From IMG/VR virus record IMGVR_UViG_3300036770_005530, positions 1 to 29,694 of that record: a DNA stretch of 29,694 bases. The stretch is one strand, 5' to 3'. The notes under the pieces are model-generated. The model worked only from the letters and a program-made list of their open reading frames with translations, ran no database searches and was not told the origin of the DNA. Of the stretch, positions 11,072-19,288 are shown piece after piece. The stretch is from a virus. Position 1 is the stretch's first letter, and every line of letters starts with the position of its first letter. A program made the position numbers and the translations under genes.

Positions 11072-11079
11072 TATTTATT
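11072..11079 (-). promoter_or_regulatory. Candidate late-promoter octamer (AATAAATA) before gp25
   Basis: AATAAATA on the minus strand overlaps the gp5 stop codon (11078-11080) and ends 7 nt before the gp25 ATG. With T4 spacing the start site would be about 2 nt before the ATG, giving an almost leaderless message. The match may be fortuitous in such AT-rich DNA. Confidence 0.33.
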
Positions 11080-12595
11080 ATCCTACATTTGTACCGGTTG
11101 AACTATACTTTACTGGATCATTGTTTTCATGATGATCCCATGGTTCATGAGTTGGCACTCTTAACATTATAGTTTCTATATCAGGTGCTTTGAAAAATTT
11201 ACCATCCGCCCATCCATATGACTGTTTTCTATTTGGCAACGCAAATGTTGACAACAATACTGGCACGGTTGATGTTGTAGCATAAGTTGCAGCAGTTGCT
11301 GCATTTCCGGTGCTATTCATATCTATCCGTGTAGCAGTTTCTTTATAATTACCATCAGCTTTTACATGAAAATCTGTATTTGATAATTGATACATATTAT
11401 TTTTTGTTGATATGTGCATATCATCCGTTGATGTAACATATGATTTTTGACCAATATTTACATGAGAATCTTTCAAAACTGTTAATTTAGATTGTTCAAG
11501 AATTGTTTCATCTTTGTTTTTACCAACTTTAATATATTGATTTTCACCAACAATTAATTTAAAATCTTTAAGAATATTAACTTCTGCTTTACCATATGCT
11601 TTTAAATTTAAATTTCTTCCAGCTTCAATGTTAATATCACGATCTGCCCTAAAATTAAAATCAACTTCAGTATGTATACTGACACTATCTTGAGCAAAAA
11701 TATCTATTTTACCATTGCTAGTTAATTCAACCCAGGCAGTACCTTTGCTATTTGCTATATAAATTAAATCATGACTGTTATGTAATAATATTTGATGCCC
11801 TGTTCTAGTTCTAATTCTAATTAGTTCATTATTTCCATTTTTATCGCCATCATCCATTACGAATGTTGAACCACCTAATCTACTTACGGGTATAGTAGTT
11901 AATCCAGTATTACTATCCGAATAACCAACTTTCCCACGTTTTGCATTAGTACTTCTATCTAATGGGCCAGGTGTACTTATACCAAATACACCACTTGGAA
12001 CTTCTCTTCTTGCTGAACTAGAAGTAACACCACGGACATTATCTTGTATTAAACCTTGAGCCAATAATCTTTCAGCAAATGGGTGAATTGGTTTTTTTAT
12101 TGTAGAAATATTTGGATTATCTACGAATGTTTTCTTATTATACTCAGCTACTGGCAAATACTCTGTACCAAATCTTCTAATTTGTTCTGGTGTAGCACTA
12201 ACGTATTTGCTTGCTGCAATACCTGGTACCATATGGTTTTGGGAAAAGTCATATACACAACCAAACCAATATCCCTGATTTGAATCGCCGTCAATAAAAA
12301 TTACCATCACTTTAGCACCAATATCCGGGGGGACCATCCAAAAACCATAACTTTTTTGTGAATCATTATAATCACTGTTATTGTTTCCTTCAAATCTTAC
12401 AGATGTTGAACCAGCAAATGGACTTAAATATTTTACAGAAATCACATCACCCTTACTATACACAGAGTTTGGCACAGGCGTAATTAATGCGACGTCCAAG
12501 ACTCCCATAAAGTTAAGATCTAAATGATTAGTAACTTCTGCTAAAAATGGTCCAGCTGAACCTAGTTTACCTCTAAATCGTTTTTGTTCTGACAT
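11078..12595 (-). CDS. gp5: Baseplate central spike protein gp5 (no lysozyme domain)
   Basis: This 505-residue protein is the central spike under the tail tube that punctures the outer membrane. An N-terminal OB-fold-like region (about 28-135) includes GFWMVPPDIGAKVMVIF and QGYWFGCVYD, as in gp5/VgrG proteins. From about 250 to 430 it has the repetitive short strands of a triple-stranded beta-helix (ELTSNGKIDIFAQDSVSIHT, DINIEAGRNLNLKA). The C-terminal RVPTHEPWDHHEN (about 479-491) is a conserved gp5 signature. T4 gp5 carries a lysozyme between OB fold and helix. Here the linker (about 165-250) has no recognisable T4-lysozyme core, so the spike is probably non-enzymatic. The minus strand has TTAGGA 6-11 nt before the ATG as a Shine-Dalgarno. 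The gene starts 12 bp after the preceding stop. Confidence 0.92.
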   Translation of the reverse strand: MSEQKRFRGKLGSAGPFLAEVTNHLDLNFMGVLDVALITPVPNSVYSKGDVISVKYLSPFAGSTSVRFEGNNNSDYNDSQKSYGFWMVPPDIGAKVMVIFIDGDSNQGYWFGCVYDFSQNHMVPGIAASKYVSATPEQIRRFGTEYLPVAEYNKKTFVDNPNISTIKKPIHPFAERLLAQGLIQDNVRGVTSSSARREVPSGVFGISTPGPLDRSTNAKRGKVGYSDSNTGLTTIPVSRLGGSTFVMDDGDKNGNNELIRIRTRTGHQILLHNSHDLIYIANSKGTAWVELTSNGKIDIFAQDSVSIHTEVDFNFRADRDINIEAGRNLNLKAYGKAEVNILKDFKLIVGENQYIKVGKNKDETILEQSKLTVLKDSHVNIGQKSYVTSTDDMHISTKNNMYQLSNTDFHVKADGNYKETATRIDMNSTGNAATAATYATTSTVPVLLSTFALPNRKQSYGWADGKFFKAPDIETIMLRVPTHEPWDHHENNDPVKYSSTGTNVG

Positions 12596-12607
12596 ATATT
12601 TCCTAAG

Positions 12608-15600
12608 TTACGCTATAGGCTTAATTATTTTATTTAATGGTGAATCACTTGTTTTATTGCCAAAAAGATTAAGTGCAACTTTTTCACCGGCAGAAGCAAA
12701 ATTCAACCCAGCAGATTCTAAAGATTGTGTAAATTGTCCGGTCGAAGCTTTTATTTGTTCAGTTGCAGCTTCAAATTTACCCTTCAGTGCAGCCACATCT
12801 GCTTCAATTTGTGGTCTAGATGCTTCAACCGATTGAGCAAATTTTTTTGCAGTATCCTGTAAATTGTTGATAAGCTGTGGGGAAATAAAATTAGGAATTT
12901 TATCTGTACTATTTACACCAAATGCTTTTGCAAGATTCTGGTTTACCAAATCCATATTTAATGTAACTGGCTCTGGAGCTTTTACATCAGGTGGAACTAC
13001 AGGTATATTTAAAATTCTTTCTGCTGGCACAGTCGCCAATGATAGCCCTGAACGAATTGCCTGTGGCAGGTTCACGCTAACTTTGGTCGCAACTTCTTCT
13101 AGATTATTTAATTTTACCTCATTTAACCTGTTCAATTTATCTACATCAATACCTAAAGATTTGGCAACATCTTCTGACGTAGTTTCTCTAAGCTTATCTT
13201 CAATTTTTCTAGCAGAAGATTCTAATGATTTTGCAAAAGATTGCAATTGATCGATTGTACCAGATTCTTTTAAATTTTTTGCTAATTGTATAACTGTTTG
13301 TTTGGAACTTTCTAATGAATTTGCAAGTGAAGCACCCACATTTTGACCAGAAGTTTGAAGAGTAGATTCAACAGAGTTTGAAAATTGCAATGCTGCACTT
13401 TCTGCATTCTTTACCACAGATTGTAAAGTCTTATCAGCAGAAAGAATTTGTGCTCCTGATTTTAGCGAATCTACCAACTTGTCAGTTATTGCTCTAGCAC
13501 CGTCTGCAATATTATTTGATGCTTGTGAAAATACCGAAGAAAATTGTGATAACTGACTTATTCCTTGATTTGCAGAAGAAACAAATTTTCCAATAATACT
13601 ATTTACCGGGTTATTAACCGTGGGTATTGATATTTTTAATGGGTCAGCTCTAATACCAGTAGATTCAATTACTGGACTTGAACTTACTTGAGTATTTTCT
13701 AAAGCATCAGGGTATGTAATTATCACATTTGCTGGATCGGATTGAACTTTGGTATCAAGAATTTGAGAATGAATTCTGTATACTTTTAAAATTTGTTTAA
13801 AAACACCATCAGCAAAAATATTTTTTATTTCTCTAATACCATATATTCCGCTAAATGGAACTTTTAAAGTGCTAAATTTATTTAAATCTACTGGATTTCG
13901 GAAATTTACCTGTATATAAATGTCTCCCCAATACGGATCTATATCATTATATTCTGTTAAATTAGGTCTGTCTGGATTATTTTTTACTATTTCATTAGTT
14001 CCAATGTTTCCAGATAAAAATATTGGATCTCCGAGTATTTCTAGTTCCCCATTTATTGCATTTACAACAGAGTTAATAACTGAATCATGTAAATTTCTTG
14101 CCAATACTGCGTAGGGGGAATCATCTAAAACATTGCCCGTACCCTGTACTGGTTTTATATAGGTAGGGACTCCTATACTAGGAATTACCCCTGTAGGATC
14201 TTTTGCCAAAGTTTTAGTATCACTGCTTGATACTTTTACTTTTGCTTCATTATTCGGACCAATAGAGTTTGAATATCCAACATTACTATTATTGCCCATA
14301 GCATAAGGTATTGATCCATAAAACAATGATTTGAATTCTATTTTAAAATTTAATACATCTATATTTTTTCCAGTGTATGTATAATTATACTCTTTTATAA
14401 TCAAAGGTTTTAATTTTAAAGAAGCATTTATCATATTTTTATAATTTGGGATTTTAGTAATATGTATTTTATACTTAGAAACTATAAAAATATATTTTTT
14501 ATAATAATCCTTAGCTTGATCATTAAATTGTTCTTGATTTTCTATAATAGTTTTAACTATAAAATATGGAACTAGTCCATATTCATCCATACTAGCAGCA
14601 ACATCGAATAAAATTTCTTTTTTTAAATATTCACTGTCAACAATAATAGATTCTATACATTGTAAAAGTGATCTACCTTGATTAAAACCAACTCTTACTT
14701 TTGCCCCTCTCGGTATTTGTGCAGGAGTGGTATCAACAGCCTCAGGATTATATATTAATTCAGTAATATCAGGCATCACTGTAACTGAATTAACCTGTTT
14801 AAAATCATAAACTTTACTATTTTCTAATTCTTCGAAATTGTTAAATCTTATTTCAAAAATATCGTGAAATTTAGTTACATTATTTTGACTTTCTTTATCA
14901 GATAATTTTATTTGATTATTCAAATTGTCAAATAAACTTTTTAAAATTTCACCTACTTTAGACCCTTCCGCAGATATCGGTTTTTGTAATGCACTTACCG
15001 TTCCTAATGCAGAATCTTGGTGTGCTATAGCCTCACAAGAATACTTGGTCCCCCTGTCTGTAATTTCTATGTCAACGTTCCTAAAACGAAATAATAGATA
15101 TTTCGTCGCTTCGTTAATTTTTTCGCCTTTATCATTTTCATCATATCCTAAAAATTCAATTTTTAAAAGATATATTGCGTTGTTATAGCCAAGATACCCA
15201 GCTGCAATGGCAGATACATGTAATGCTTCAATAAATCCGGATATACTATATGGTTCTAAAACAGTAAAACTCATTCCTGTTGCTAATGATGAACCAAGAA
15301 CATTGTTACCCTGTATAACACCATTTATTTCTAAATTTTCTATAAAAAAATCAAATCTACCAGAACTATCCTTATTAAAACCTTCAATTATTTGTTTATT
15401 ATTTTCCAACTGTTCATCAGTTATTCTATTTTGATCATTAATTTTTCTATTATCAATGTCTTCTTGAGATAGATATGCATCAGCTATAGATTCGTTAGCA
15501 TCATAAGGTCTTTCTTGATAATTTTTTATAGTTCGTGCCAATTGAACTGGGCTTAAATTTGATGGAGCTATTATTGTTTTTGAACCTTTACCACCAGATT

Positions 15601-15745
15601 TTAAAACTAATGTATTATCAAAATTTTTTGTTCTAAACTTACCATTTTTTATTGATTCTGAATCAACTGCTGAAATAGTAAATGAATAAGTAAATGTTCT
15701 ATATCTATTAAATAAATTCGGTATTGGATCGTATTCTTTAGCCAT
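12608..15745 (-). CDS. Large baseplate hub structural protein (gp27 position) with coiled-coil tail
   Basis: A 1045-residue protein directly upstream of gp5, where a hub or gp27-like platform is expected. The N-terminal half (to about 690) is a mixed alpha/beta structural region: an opening tube/hub-like segment (YRTFTYSFTISAVDSESIKNG), then GMSFTVLEPYSISGFIEAL and LLKIEFLGYDENDKGE. WGDIYIQVNFRNPVDLNKFS and VPFSGIYGIREIKNIFADG (about 605-660) resemble a conserved segment of large structural proteins in marine T4-like phages. From about 690 to the end it is low in aromatics, rich in Ala/Ser/Gln/Lys/Glu, and predicted by eye to be helical with coiled-coil stretches. The gp27-like role rests on position; T4 gp27 is only about 390 residues. 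GGA lies about 9 nt before the ATG. It follows gp53 with a 2-bp gap. Confidence 0.72.
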   Translation of the reverse strand: MAKEYDPIPNLFNRYRTFTYSFTISAVDSESIKNGKFRTKNFDNTLVLKSGGKGSKTIIAPSNLSPVQLARTIKNYQERPYDANESIADAYLSQEDIDNRKINDQNRITDEQLENNKQIIEGFNKDSSGRFDFFIENLEINGVIQGNNVLGSSLATGMSFTVLEPYSISGFIEALHVSAIAAGYLGYNNAIYLLKIEFLGYDENDKGEKINEATKYLLFRFRNVDIEITDRGTKYSCEAIAHQDSALGTVSALQKPISAEGSKVGEILKSLFDNLNNQIKLSDKESQNNVTKFHDIFEIRFNNFEELENSKVYDFKQVNSVTVMPDITELIYNPEAVDTTPAQIPRGAKVRVGFNQGRSLLQCIESIIVDSEYLKKEILFDVAASMDEYGLVPYFIVKTIIENQEQFNDQAKDYYKKYIFIVSKYKIHITKIPNYKNMINASLKLKPLIIKEYNYTYTGKNIDVLNFKIEFKSLFYGSIPYAMGNNSNVGYSNSIGPNNEAKVKVSSSDTKTLAKDPTGVIPSIGVPTYIKPVQGTGNVLDDSPYAVLARNLHDSVINSVVNAINGELEILGDPIFLSGNIGTNEIVKNNPDRPNLTEYNDIDPYWGDIYIQVNFRNPVDLNKFSTLKVPFSGIYGIREIKNIFADGVFKQILKVYRIHSQILDTKVQSDPANVIITYPDALENTQVSSSPVIESTGIRADPLKISIPTVNNPVNSIIGKFVSSANQGISQLSQFSSVFSQASNNIADGARAITDKLVDSLKSGAQILSADKTLQSVVKNAESAALQFSNSVESTLQTSGQNVGASLANSLESSKQTVIQLAKNLKESGTIDQLQSFAKSLESSARKIEDKLRETTSEDVAKSLGIDVDKLNRLNEVKLNNLEEVATKVSVNLPQAIRSGLSLATVPAERILNIPVVPPDVKAPEPVTLNMDLVNQNLAKAFGVNSTDKIPNFISPQLINNLQDTAKKFAQSVEASRPQIEADVAALKGKFEAATEQIKASTGQFTQSLESAGLNFASAGEKVALNLFGNKTSDSPLNKIIKPIA

Positions 15746-15747
15746 GA

Positions 15748-16047
15748 TTAGATTTCCAATACTCTATTAATTGTAGATAATTTTGGTAAGTAAATTTTAG
15801 TTCCAGAAGAAAAATCAAATACAGGATCTTTTAATATTGATTTATTTCTTACTGCAAATACCCACCATAAATTTTGATTTCCATATATTTCAAAAGCCAA
15901 TAAATCTGGTCTATACTCATATTTTTTAGATATTTCAAATAGTATATCATCACCTTGACTTGGTAAATCTCTAAAATTAATAACATCCAAATAATTATTA
16001 ACTACATCAGTAGCAAAATATGGACTATCTTTTCTATAATTTGACAT
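15748..16047 (-). CDS. gp53: Baseplate wedge protein gp53
   Basis: A 99-residue protein with the gp53 core: a LysM-like segment YEYRPDLLAFEIYGNQNLWW followed by VFAVRN (about 44-69), then the D-V-F-D-F and KIYLP strand at the C-terminus. gp53 binds gp6 in the wedge and is needed for the ring of six wedges to close round the hub. T4 gp53 is 196 residues, so this is the short form made essentially of the conserved domain alone. The minus strand has AAGGAT before the ATG. The gene abuts the preceding gene exactly, with its ATG next to that gene's stop, so the two are very likely co-transcribed. Confidence 0.9.
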   Translation of the reverse strand: MSNYRKDSPYFATDVVNNYLDVINFRDLPSQGDDILFEISKKYEYRPDLLAFEIYGNQNLWWVFAVRNKSILKDPVFDFSSGTKIYLPKLSTINRVLEI

Positions 16048-17169
16048 TTATAAATATCCTTTTTTCTTTTGATTTTCAAAATTGTTAATGAATGAATCAA
16101 CCGATGCCATTTGCATTTCTTGTCTACTATACATTGGTATTAATGTCAATGTTAATTGACTAACAGTCGGTAATGCAGATTTGTCCTCAGGACTATAGAC
16201 GGGTTCATATATAAAATAATCAACATTTTCTGGATATTCAACAGTGACAGTTGCTACACTTACTGGTACGTTGGTAAGAATATAAGTTCCATATGCATCC
16301 AACCTACATACTGGTGGCGGCAATCCAGCTAATGGATCATCACCAAATCGCATTTTTGTCATCAAATATAACAGTTGTGTAGAAGCTATATACATTTCAG
16401 CATCTGCATTATTTTGAACAGTAAACCTAGCTTGAAGAGTAATAGTTCCAATTTCACTATTTTTATAAAAATTCAAAGCGTAATTACTATGTATAGGATT
16501 CTGTTTACTATATGCAACTGAATAATTAAATAAAATATTTGGGGTATAAGGAAATATTATTCCACCATTTTCTCTTATTTTATCATATTTTGCATTTTTT
16601 GGGGATGCGGATCTTACACCAAAATTTAATTCTGGTGTATCTTCAACACTGGCTGATGTAGCCGATACCAAATAATTAGACGGAATACGTAGTTTAACTC
16701 TTAAATCTTTAACTTTATCTGTATTATTCAATGGTTTATAATTTATAGTGGCAGGTGTTGAAGTTTTAGGTTCTGCGCCAAAATTTACTTCATTACCAAC
16801 ATTACCTACCAAACTTTCTTGAGCATTATCTAAATTAGTTGAGGGGTCTCCAACTACTTGTGCATTTCTATATTTGTCTACCGCAGCATCCTCATCTCTA
16901 TTAATATTATTGGCTATATCATCTTGTCGCTGAAGATCATTAATATCTCTATCAAAGCCAGTAATCTGTTCACGTAATGAATCTACTTCTGTCTGTGTCG
17001 CCTGCAAATTTTGTTCTTGGACTGCAATTTCAGTTTCGTCCCCGAAACTTTGTGCCCTAGCAACACTTATCTTCGCCTGCTCCAAAGTTTGTATTCTAGT
17101 ATCAAACTCATCTTTAGAAAGCTTACGTAAATTTTCAAAATCTTTTATTTGCTGCGCAAGATCACTCAT
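16048..17169 (-). CDS. gp48: Baseplate tail-tube cap protein, gp48-like
   Basis: A 373-residue protein whose C-terminal two thirds match tail-tube cap/initiator proteins (gp48, with gp54 the related alternative): ENGGIIFPYTPNILFNYSVA, LNFYKNSEIGTITLQARFTV, LYLMTKMRFGD, LPPPVCRLDAYGTYILTNVP and VSVATVTVEYPENVDYF. These proteins cap the hub and nucleate tube polymerisation. The first 95 or so residues are a charged heptad-rich coiled coil (LEQAKISVARAQSFG through LREQITGFDRDINDLQRQDD), perhaps for interaction with the hub or tape measure. It is the first gene of the leftward baseplate operon and has its own late octamer and a GGGGAAAA ribosome-binding stretch about 8 nt before the ATG. Confidence 0.85.
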   Translation of the reverse strand: MSDLAQQIKDFENLRKLSKDEFDTRIQTLEQAKISVARAQSFGDETEIAVQEQNLQATQTEVDSLREQITGFDRDINDLQRQDDIANNINRDEDAAVDKYRNAQVVGDPSTNLDNAQESLVGNVGNEVNFGAEPKTSTPATINYKPLNNTDKVKDLRVKLRIPSNYLVSATSASVEDTPELNFGVRSASPKNAKYDKIRENGGIIFPYTPNILFNYSVAYSKQNPIHSNYALNFYKNSEIGTITLQARFTVQNNADAEMYIASTQLLYLMTKMRFGDDPLAGLPPPVCRLDAYGTYILTNVPVSVATVTVEYPENVDYFIYEPVYSPEDKSALPTVSQLTLTLIPMYSRQEMQMASVDSFINNFENQKKKGYL

Positions 17170-17189
17170 ATATTTTTCCCCATATATCT

Positions 17190-17197
17190 TATTTATT
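17190..17197 (-). promoter_or_regulatory. Late promoter octamer (AATAAATA) for the baseplate operon
   Basis: The minus strand reads AATAAATA, 20 nt upstream of the ATG of the first baseplate gene. T4 geometry puts the start near 17184, leaving a 15-nt leader with a GGGG Shine-Dalgarno-like tract. Orientation, spacing and position at the head of the operon make this one of the better late-promoter candidates in the window. Confidence 0.6.
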
Positions 17198-17229
17198 GGG
17201 TAAATAAAGTATGTAGTTTATTAATAATT

Positions 17230-17258
17230 TTGACAAAAACCTCGTTTTTTGTTATTAT
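17230..17258 (+). promoter_or_regulatory. Sigma70-type promoter for gp55
   Basis: TTGACA at 17230-17235 and TATTAT at 17253-17258 are separated by exactly 17 bp, a near-consensus host sigma70 promoter. A second -10-like TATAAT lies at 17259-17264. Transcription would start near 17265, just before the GGAG that precedes the gp55 ATG. This suits early or middle expression of the late sigma factor by host polymerase. Confidence 0.65.
17235..17249. other. AAAAAC-CTC-GTTTTT dyad inside the gp55 promoter spacer
   Basis: A 6-bp inverted repeat (17235-17240 with 17244-17249) has a three-base CTC loop and a T-run. It has the same design as the terminator hairpin at 28988-29002. It lies between the -35 and -10 of the gp55 promoter and between two divergent genes, where no incoming transcript needs ending. 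It could be a regulator-binding dyad or an antisense-transcript terminator; the sequence does not decide. Confidence 0.45.
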
Positions 17259-17281
17259 TATAATGGAGAATTAAAATAACT

Positions 17282-18187
17282 ATGCTATTACCAACAATAC
17301 AAAAAAAGATAAAATATTTAAATAATAAAGACTTACTAGAAGAAATTCATAAAAGTAAAAACAGTTTTTCAAGTTTCACGAAACCAGAATATAAAGATTA
17401 CGACATAATTTTGGAAAGCTTGGACAAAATTAATGTAAGAACTATAGCAGCAGCCAAGAAAAATAAAGCTAAAAAAATCGGAATAAAATTATTTTTAGAA
17501 CAAAAACTGTTAGGAAATAAAAAAGTTAAACTATCAGAACTTACACCTAACTATAAAACCATAGCAAAGCAAGATATTATAATCAGGATAATGACATACG
17601 ATCACATCCCTCTTGCAATGACCCGTAAAAAAACTAAAAAAACTGTTGCAGATAATCATGAAAAAGTAAATTTCCCACCGTTTCAACATTGGAAATTTGA
17701 TGAAAATAATGAATTAATTTGTGTAGGTAAAAGCCATTGGAAGGGTGATGTTGATACTGGAAAATTTTCAAAAGATCATGGTAGAATCACTGAAAATTTA
17801 GGAAAAATGTTCATAAAACTTAGTGAAAGATACGCCCAACGTGCTAACTGGCGGGCTTATACCTACGTAGATGAAATGAAGGGTCAAGCAATTTTACAAT
17901 TAAGTCAAGTCGGATTGCAATTTGATGAAAGTAAATCAGAAAATCCATTTGCATATTATACATCCGCAGTAACAAATTCATTCACTAGGATATTCAATTT
18001 AGAAAAGAAGAATCAAGATATTAGAGATGATATGTTGGAAGAAGCCGGGTTAACACCCAGTTCAACTAGACAAAATAAACATGAATATGCCGAAGAAATT
18101 GAACGAAATGCAAAAATGTATAAAAATATAAAAATTGCAAAATCAGAAGAAGATGATATAACAGATACAGAAGAAGAAAACATATAA
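17282..18187 (+). CDS. gp55: Late-transcription sigma factor gp55-like, with long N-terminal extension
   Basis: A 301-residue homologue of T4 gp55, the small sigma-70-family factor that directs RNA polymerase to late promoters. The diagnostic region is about 185-265: YAQRANWRAYTYVDEMKGQA, then a stretch through QVGLQFDESKSENPFAYYT, then TNSFTRIFNLEKKNQDIRDD and LEEAGLTPSSTR. This is a sigma region 2-like core. T4 gp55 has about 185 residues; here about 130 precede a conserved VNFPPFQHWKFD segment. That N-terminal part is Lys-rich (KKNKAKKIGIKLF, TRKKTKKTV) and I cannot place it. The end is acidic (SEEDDITDTEEENI). GGAG lies about 13 nt before the ATG, which is long. It heads a rightward operon with gp47 and gp46, and late octamers matching its expected target are found across the window. 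Confidence 0.88.
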   Translation: MLLPTIQKKIKYLNNKDLLEEIHKSKNSFSSFTKPEYKDYDIILESLDKINVRTIAAAKKNKAKKIGIKLFLEQKLLGNKKVKLSELTPNYKTIAKQDIIIRIMTYDHIPLAMTRKKTKKTVADNHEKVNFPPFQHWKFDENNELICVGKSHWKGDVDTGKFSKDHGRITENLGKMFIKLSERYAQRANWRAYTYVDEMKGQAILQLSQVGLQFDESKSENPFAYYTSAVTNSFTRIFNLEKKNQDIRDDMLEEAGLTPSSTRQNKHEYAEEIERNAKMYKNIKIAKSEEDDITDTEEENI

Positions 18188-18200
18188 AAAAAACTATATA

Positions 18201-18229
18201 TTGATATGCGGACCAAGTTGTGGTATAAT
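18201..18229 (+). promoter_or_regulatory. Sigma70-type promoter for gp47-gp46
   Basis: TTGATA (18201-18206), a 17-bp spacer and TATAAT (18224-18229) preceded by TGG (extended -10) form a strong host-type promoter in the 61-bp gap after gp55. The start would be near 18236, giving a 13-nt leader with no visible Shine-Dalgarno. The recombination genes can therefore be transcribed separately from gp55. Confidence 0.68.
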
Positions 18230-18248
18230 ATAAAAAAACATTACAACT

Positions 18249-19265
18249 ATGACAAACCTATTCAAAAAAGTAGCATGTTTTACAGACATACATTTTGGAC
18301 TAAAATCTAATTCTATCGTTCACTTACAAGACTGTGAGGAATTCGTAGATTGGTTTATAGATAATGCAAAAAAAGAACAGTGCGAAACTGGAATATTTTT
18401 AGGTGACTGGAGTCACAATAGAAATAATATTAACTTAGTTACCCTAGAAAGCAGTATACGATGCCTAGAAAAATTAGGTAAAGCATTTGATCAGTTTTTT
18501 TGGTTTCCAGGAAACCATGACCTATATTTCAAAGATAAAAGACAAGTTCATAGTTCTATATTTGGAAAATATATACCAGGCATCACTGTAATAGATAACG
18601 TTTGCACAATTGACGATGTTACTTTAGTACCTTGGTTAGTAGGAGATGAATGGAAAATGATGCGTGATCTAAAAAGTAGATATACTTTTGGTCACTTTGA
18701 ATTACCTTTATTCTATATGAATGCCATGGTACAAATGCCAAATCACAATGAACTTCAAGCTGAACATATGTATAATCAAGAATATGTGTTCAGTGGACAC
18801 TTTCACAAAAGACAAAATAAAAATAATATTTGGTATATAGGGAATGCGTTTCCTCACAATTTTTCTGATTCTTGGGATGATGAAAGAGGAATGATGATCC
18901 TAGAATGGGGTGGAAAACCTAAATTTCTAAACTGGGATAATTGTCCAAAATTTAGAAACGTATCATTAAGTACATTAATTCAAGATAAGGATACTCTTAT
19001 TAAACCAAAAATGCATCTAAAAGTTAATCTAGATATAGATATAAATTTTGAAGAAGCTAACTTTATTAAAGAGACTTTTATTACTGATTATAATATTAGA
19101 GAAATAAGCTTGATTCAAGAAAATAGATCTATAGAAAAAGATGATGCAGGACAAAATCAAAATTATTTTGAAGGAGTCGATAACATAATTACTAATTCAA
19201 TTTTGTCAGTTGAATCAGAAAATTTTGATAAAAAACTTTTACTAGAAATTTACAATAATCTGTAA
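18249..19265 (+). CDS. gp47: Recombination endonuclease subunit gp47 (Mre11/SbcD family)
   Basis: A 338-residue calcineurin-type metallophosphoesterase that partners gp46 to resect DNA ends for recombination-dependent replication. The metal-binding motifs appear in order: DIH at 13-15, GDWSHNR at 52-58, GNHD at 88-91, GHFE at 148-151 and GHFH at 183-186. The length matches T4 gp47 (339). After about residue 245 comes the small capping/adaptor region used in Mre11-type proteins to contact the ATPase. It is followed after 23 bp by gp46 on the same strand, the standard pair. No Shine-Dalgarno precedes the ATG at 18249, although the promoter would place the transcript start only about 13 nt upstream. 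Confidence 0.96.
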   Translation: MTNLFKKVACFTDIHFGLKSNSIVHLQDCEEFVDWFIDNAKKEQCETGIFLGDWSHNRNNINLVTLESSIRCLEKLGKAFDQFFWFPGNHDLYFKDKRQVHSSIFGKYIPGITVIDNVCTIDDVTLVPWLVGDEWKMMRDLKSRYTFGHFELPLFYMNAMVQMPNHNELQAEHMYNQEYVFSGHFHKRQNKNNIWYIGNAFPHNFSDSWDDERGMMILEWGGKPKFLNWDNCPKFRNVSLSTLIQDKDTLIKPKMHLKVNLDIDINFEEANFIKETFITDYNIREISLIQENRSIEKDDAGQNQNYFEGVDNIITNSILSVESENFDKKLLLEIYNNL

Positions 19266-19288
19266 CATATATCCATAGAATAATCATA

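Noticed and set aside
16049-16056. TATAAATA on the plus strand
   Set aside because: It lies at the junction of two minus-strand genes, pointing against them, with no plus-strand gene nearby; a chance match in AT-rich DNA.
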